This document shows positions 62,492 through 64,000 of a stretch of 64,000 nucleotides of DNA, in pieces (position 1 is the stretch's first letter; each line of letters begins with the position of its first letter). Below the pieces are notes generated by a model, which did no database searches, was not told the DNA's origin, and saw nothing but the letters and a program-made list of their open reading frames with translations. This DNA comes from Desmodus rotundus (taxonomy: Eukaryota > Chordata > Mammalia > Chiroptera > Phyllostomidae). Both the position numbers and the translations under genes were made by a program. The DNA is taken from contig NC_071398.1 in the NCBI RefSeq assembly GCF_022682495.2, positions 31,251,426 through 31,315,425 of the forward strand, read 5' to 3'.

Positions 62492-63936
62492 TCAGTTCTC
62501 GGAGAGAGACAGGGCCAAGGCGGCCTGGAAGGCGGCTTCCTCATCGATGCTGTAGTCCTGGAAGACAGGGGTGGAGATGGGCTGGGGGCTCATGGGCTCA
62601 GGCAGGAGGGCCGGCTGTGCTAGTGACTTCTCAAGACCACTTCCTCTGTCCAGTCACCCCAAACTAACCAGCAGTACCACTTCCTGTCTCCCCACCTCCT
62701 TTCAGTATGACCCAGGACAAGAAGGAGGCCCTGCATAGTCATACGGGGTCATGGGGTCACCACTGTCATGTAGCGAAAGCTCTGCTGGAGGTTGAAGTGC
62801 TGCCCACATGTGGGATCGGTATCTGGCTGCTCCCAGGTTCTCAACCCGAGGGCTGCACAGGGTCCCTGCAGCTGCCCAGGGGATACCTCGTCCAGGGGAC
62901 ACCTTGCGCAGCGGACCTGTGGGAGGGGCAGACGCTTGGAGAAAGAGCTGTCCTTGTGCCTCAGATGTGAAAACTGGGGTTCTGAGATGAGCAGAGAAGC
63001 CAGAGAGCTGCATACCTGTAACCACCAGGAGCCCAGAGGGCAAACAGGAGCACAGGTGGTTGTCCCGCACAGCCAAGGAACCTGCGGCTGGCAGGGACAG
63101 GAGGACAGGGCTGGGTGGGGTGGGGCTGAGCAGGAGGAAGAGCCTGCATGGTTCCAGCCCAAGCAGGTGGGAGAAGGAGAACGAGCTGGAGGTTTTCCAG
63201 TTGGTGAAATCCCTTTGGCTTCTTTCTGACAAGCACCCGAGGCCAGCCTGTCAGCCTCCATGGGGCTCTCTATGCTGGCAGGGCTAGGGAGACGGTGCCC
63301 TATGACGGCCACCATATGTGTGGCTGCCTCTCCCAGAGAAGCTCCCCCACTCCCCCAGTGTGAAGAGAGCTTGTGGTGAGACCCTGAAAAGCCAAGAGGC
63401 CCCCTTGAGCTGCTCTGTGTAGCTCCGGAGCCCCCAAGGCCCTCCAGTGGCCTCAGGGCCTAACTGCCACGAGCACCAGGCCTGCCGGCAGCTCCAGAAA
63501 CCCAGGGGCCCTCTGTGTGCTCAGCTCCCTTTGAATTGTGGGCCTAAGGCTGCTTAAGGGCCAGGGGGAAAGAGGCAGGACATGTACCACGAAGGTGTCG
63601 TAGGAGAACTTGTGCCGGTGGAGCAGGTGCTGCAAGAAGTTGGCACTCTTGTAGCTGGGGTCACCCCAGGGCATCGCCGAGCAGATGGGACACACCTATA
63701 ACAGGGGTACTGAGGTGAAACTGAGCCAGAGTGGAGAGGCCCCCACCCCGGGATCCCAGGAAGGCACCATGGGTGGATAGTGGGGCTCAGGCACCCAGGC
63801 AGGCTGGCAGCAGGCGCTCACCACGCGGTTGGGGTCACTGCGGTGGTTGTCCACACAGTGCTTTACCAGCTCCTGCTGGTCCAGGTTGCGGGCGCCGCAG
63901 TAAGGGCAGGTAAAGGTGGACCTGTTGGGGACGGCA
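62492..63936 (-). CDS. RNF166: RING finger protein 166, last three exons (partial gene)
   Basis: Exons in transcript order: 63822-63936, 63588-63695 and 62492-62557. They encode [20 protein letters not shown]...[22 protein letters not shown]...TFV and [25 protein letters not shown], that is 38 + 36 + 21 codons. The first exon starts one base into the frame. The first two exons form the Cys/His-rich zinc-binding part. The last exon is a ubiquitin-interacting motif. The RING finger and upstream exons lie past the right edge. RNF166 is an E3 ubiquitin ligase with reported roles in antiviral signalling and xenophagy; those roles come from the literature on the family, not from this sequence. Splice sites: GTGAGC and GTACAT donors, AG acceptors. 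Confidence 0.95.
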
Positions 63937-64000
63937 CTGGGCAGGAAGCAGAGGGGTAAGTGGTGGCCCACCTGGGCACTGCTGACCTTCTTGAAGCCTG

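Overview
The window is mammalian nuclear DNA, most likely from a bat. Four single-copy vertebrate genes lie in the same order and orientation as in the human 16q24 block, all on the minus strand, so transcription runs right to left: CYBA (coding 1893-9232), MVD (11215-18845), SNAI3 (45197-52548) and the 3' end of RNF166 (62492-63936, running off the right edge). I joined the exons by hand from GT-AG (once GC-AG) boundaries and reading phase. They give complete open frames of 195 aa for CYBA, 400 aa for MVD and 288 aa for SNAI3, plus the last 95 codons of RNF166. The bat assignment rests on more than a dozen tRNA-derived Ves SINEs (head like GCCCTGGCTGGTGTGGCTCA, CT-rich 3' part, A tail) and on L1 and half-L1 copies. 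It is inference, not proof of species.

Layout: 1-1690 is intergenic with an old repeat. 1.69-9.3 kb is CYBA (6 exons), whose first intron holds L1 debris. 10.6-18.85 kb is MVD (10 exons), with an old L1 and a Ves SINE in intron 1 and a CpG-rich promoter at 18.85-19.25 kb. 19.3-44.5 kb is a gene desert packed with retrotransposons: Ves SINEs, L1 fragments, a half-L1 (HAL1-type) element with intact ORF1, a mariner, MIR, hAT and MaLR remnants, and processed pseudogenes of PRELID3B, RAN and one parent I do not recognise. 44.5-52.9 kb is SNAI3 (3 exons), with a second HAL1-type element inside intron 1. 52.9-61.5 kb is intergenic, with a mariner, a MaLR LTR and a GT-rich tract. 61.5-64 kb is the 3' end of RNF166.

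The genes have separate jobs. CYBA is p22phox, the membrane subunit of NADPH oxidase. MVD is the last step in making isopentenyl diphosphate in the mevalonate pathway. SNAI3 is a Snail-family zinc-finger repressor. RNF166 is a RING E3 ubiquitin ligase. Nothing suggests an operon-like link; their adjacency is ordinary vertebrate synteny.

The most unusual signal is the pair of HAL1-type elements in opposite orientation, about 23 kb apart. Both keep a 279-codon ORF1 and lack ORF2. Their central ~700 bp (end of the 5' UTR plus the first half of ORF1) differs by two substitutions and one homopolymer length change. Both flanks differ by about 5-12 percent, with 20 differences in the second half of ORF1 and none in the first. 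This mosaic looks like gene conversion or a recombinant source element.
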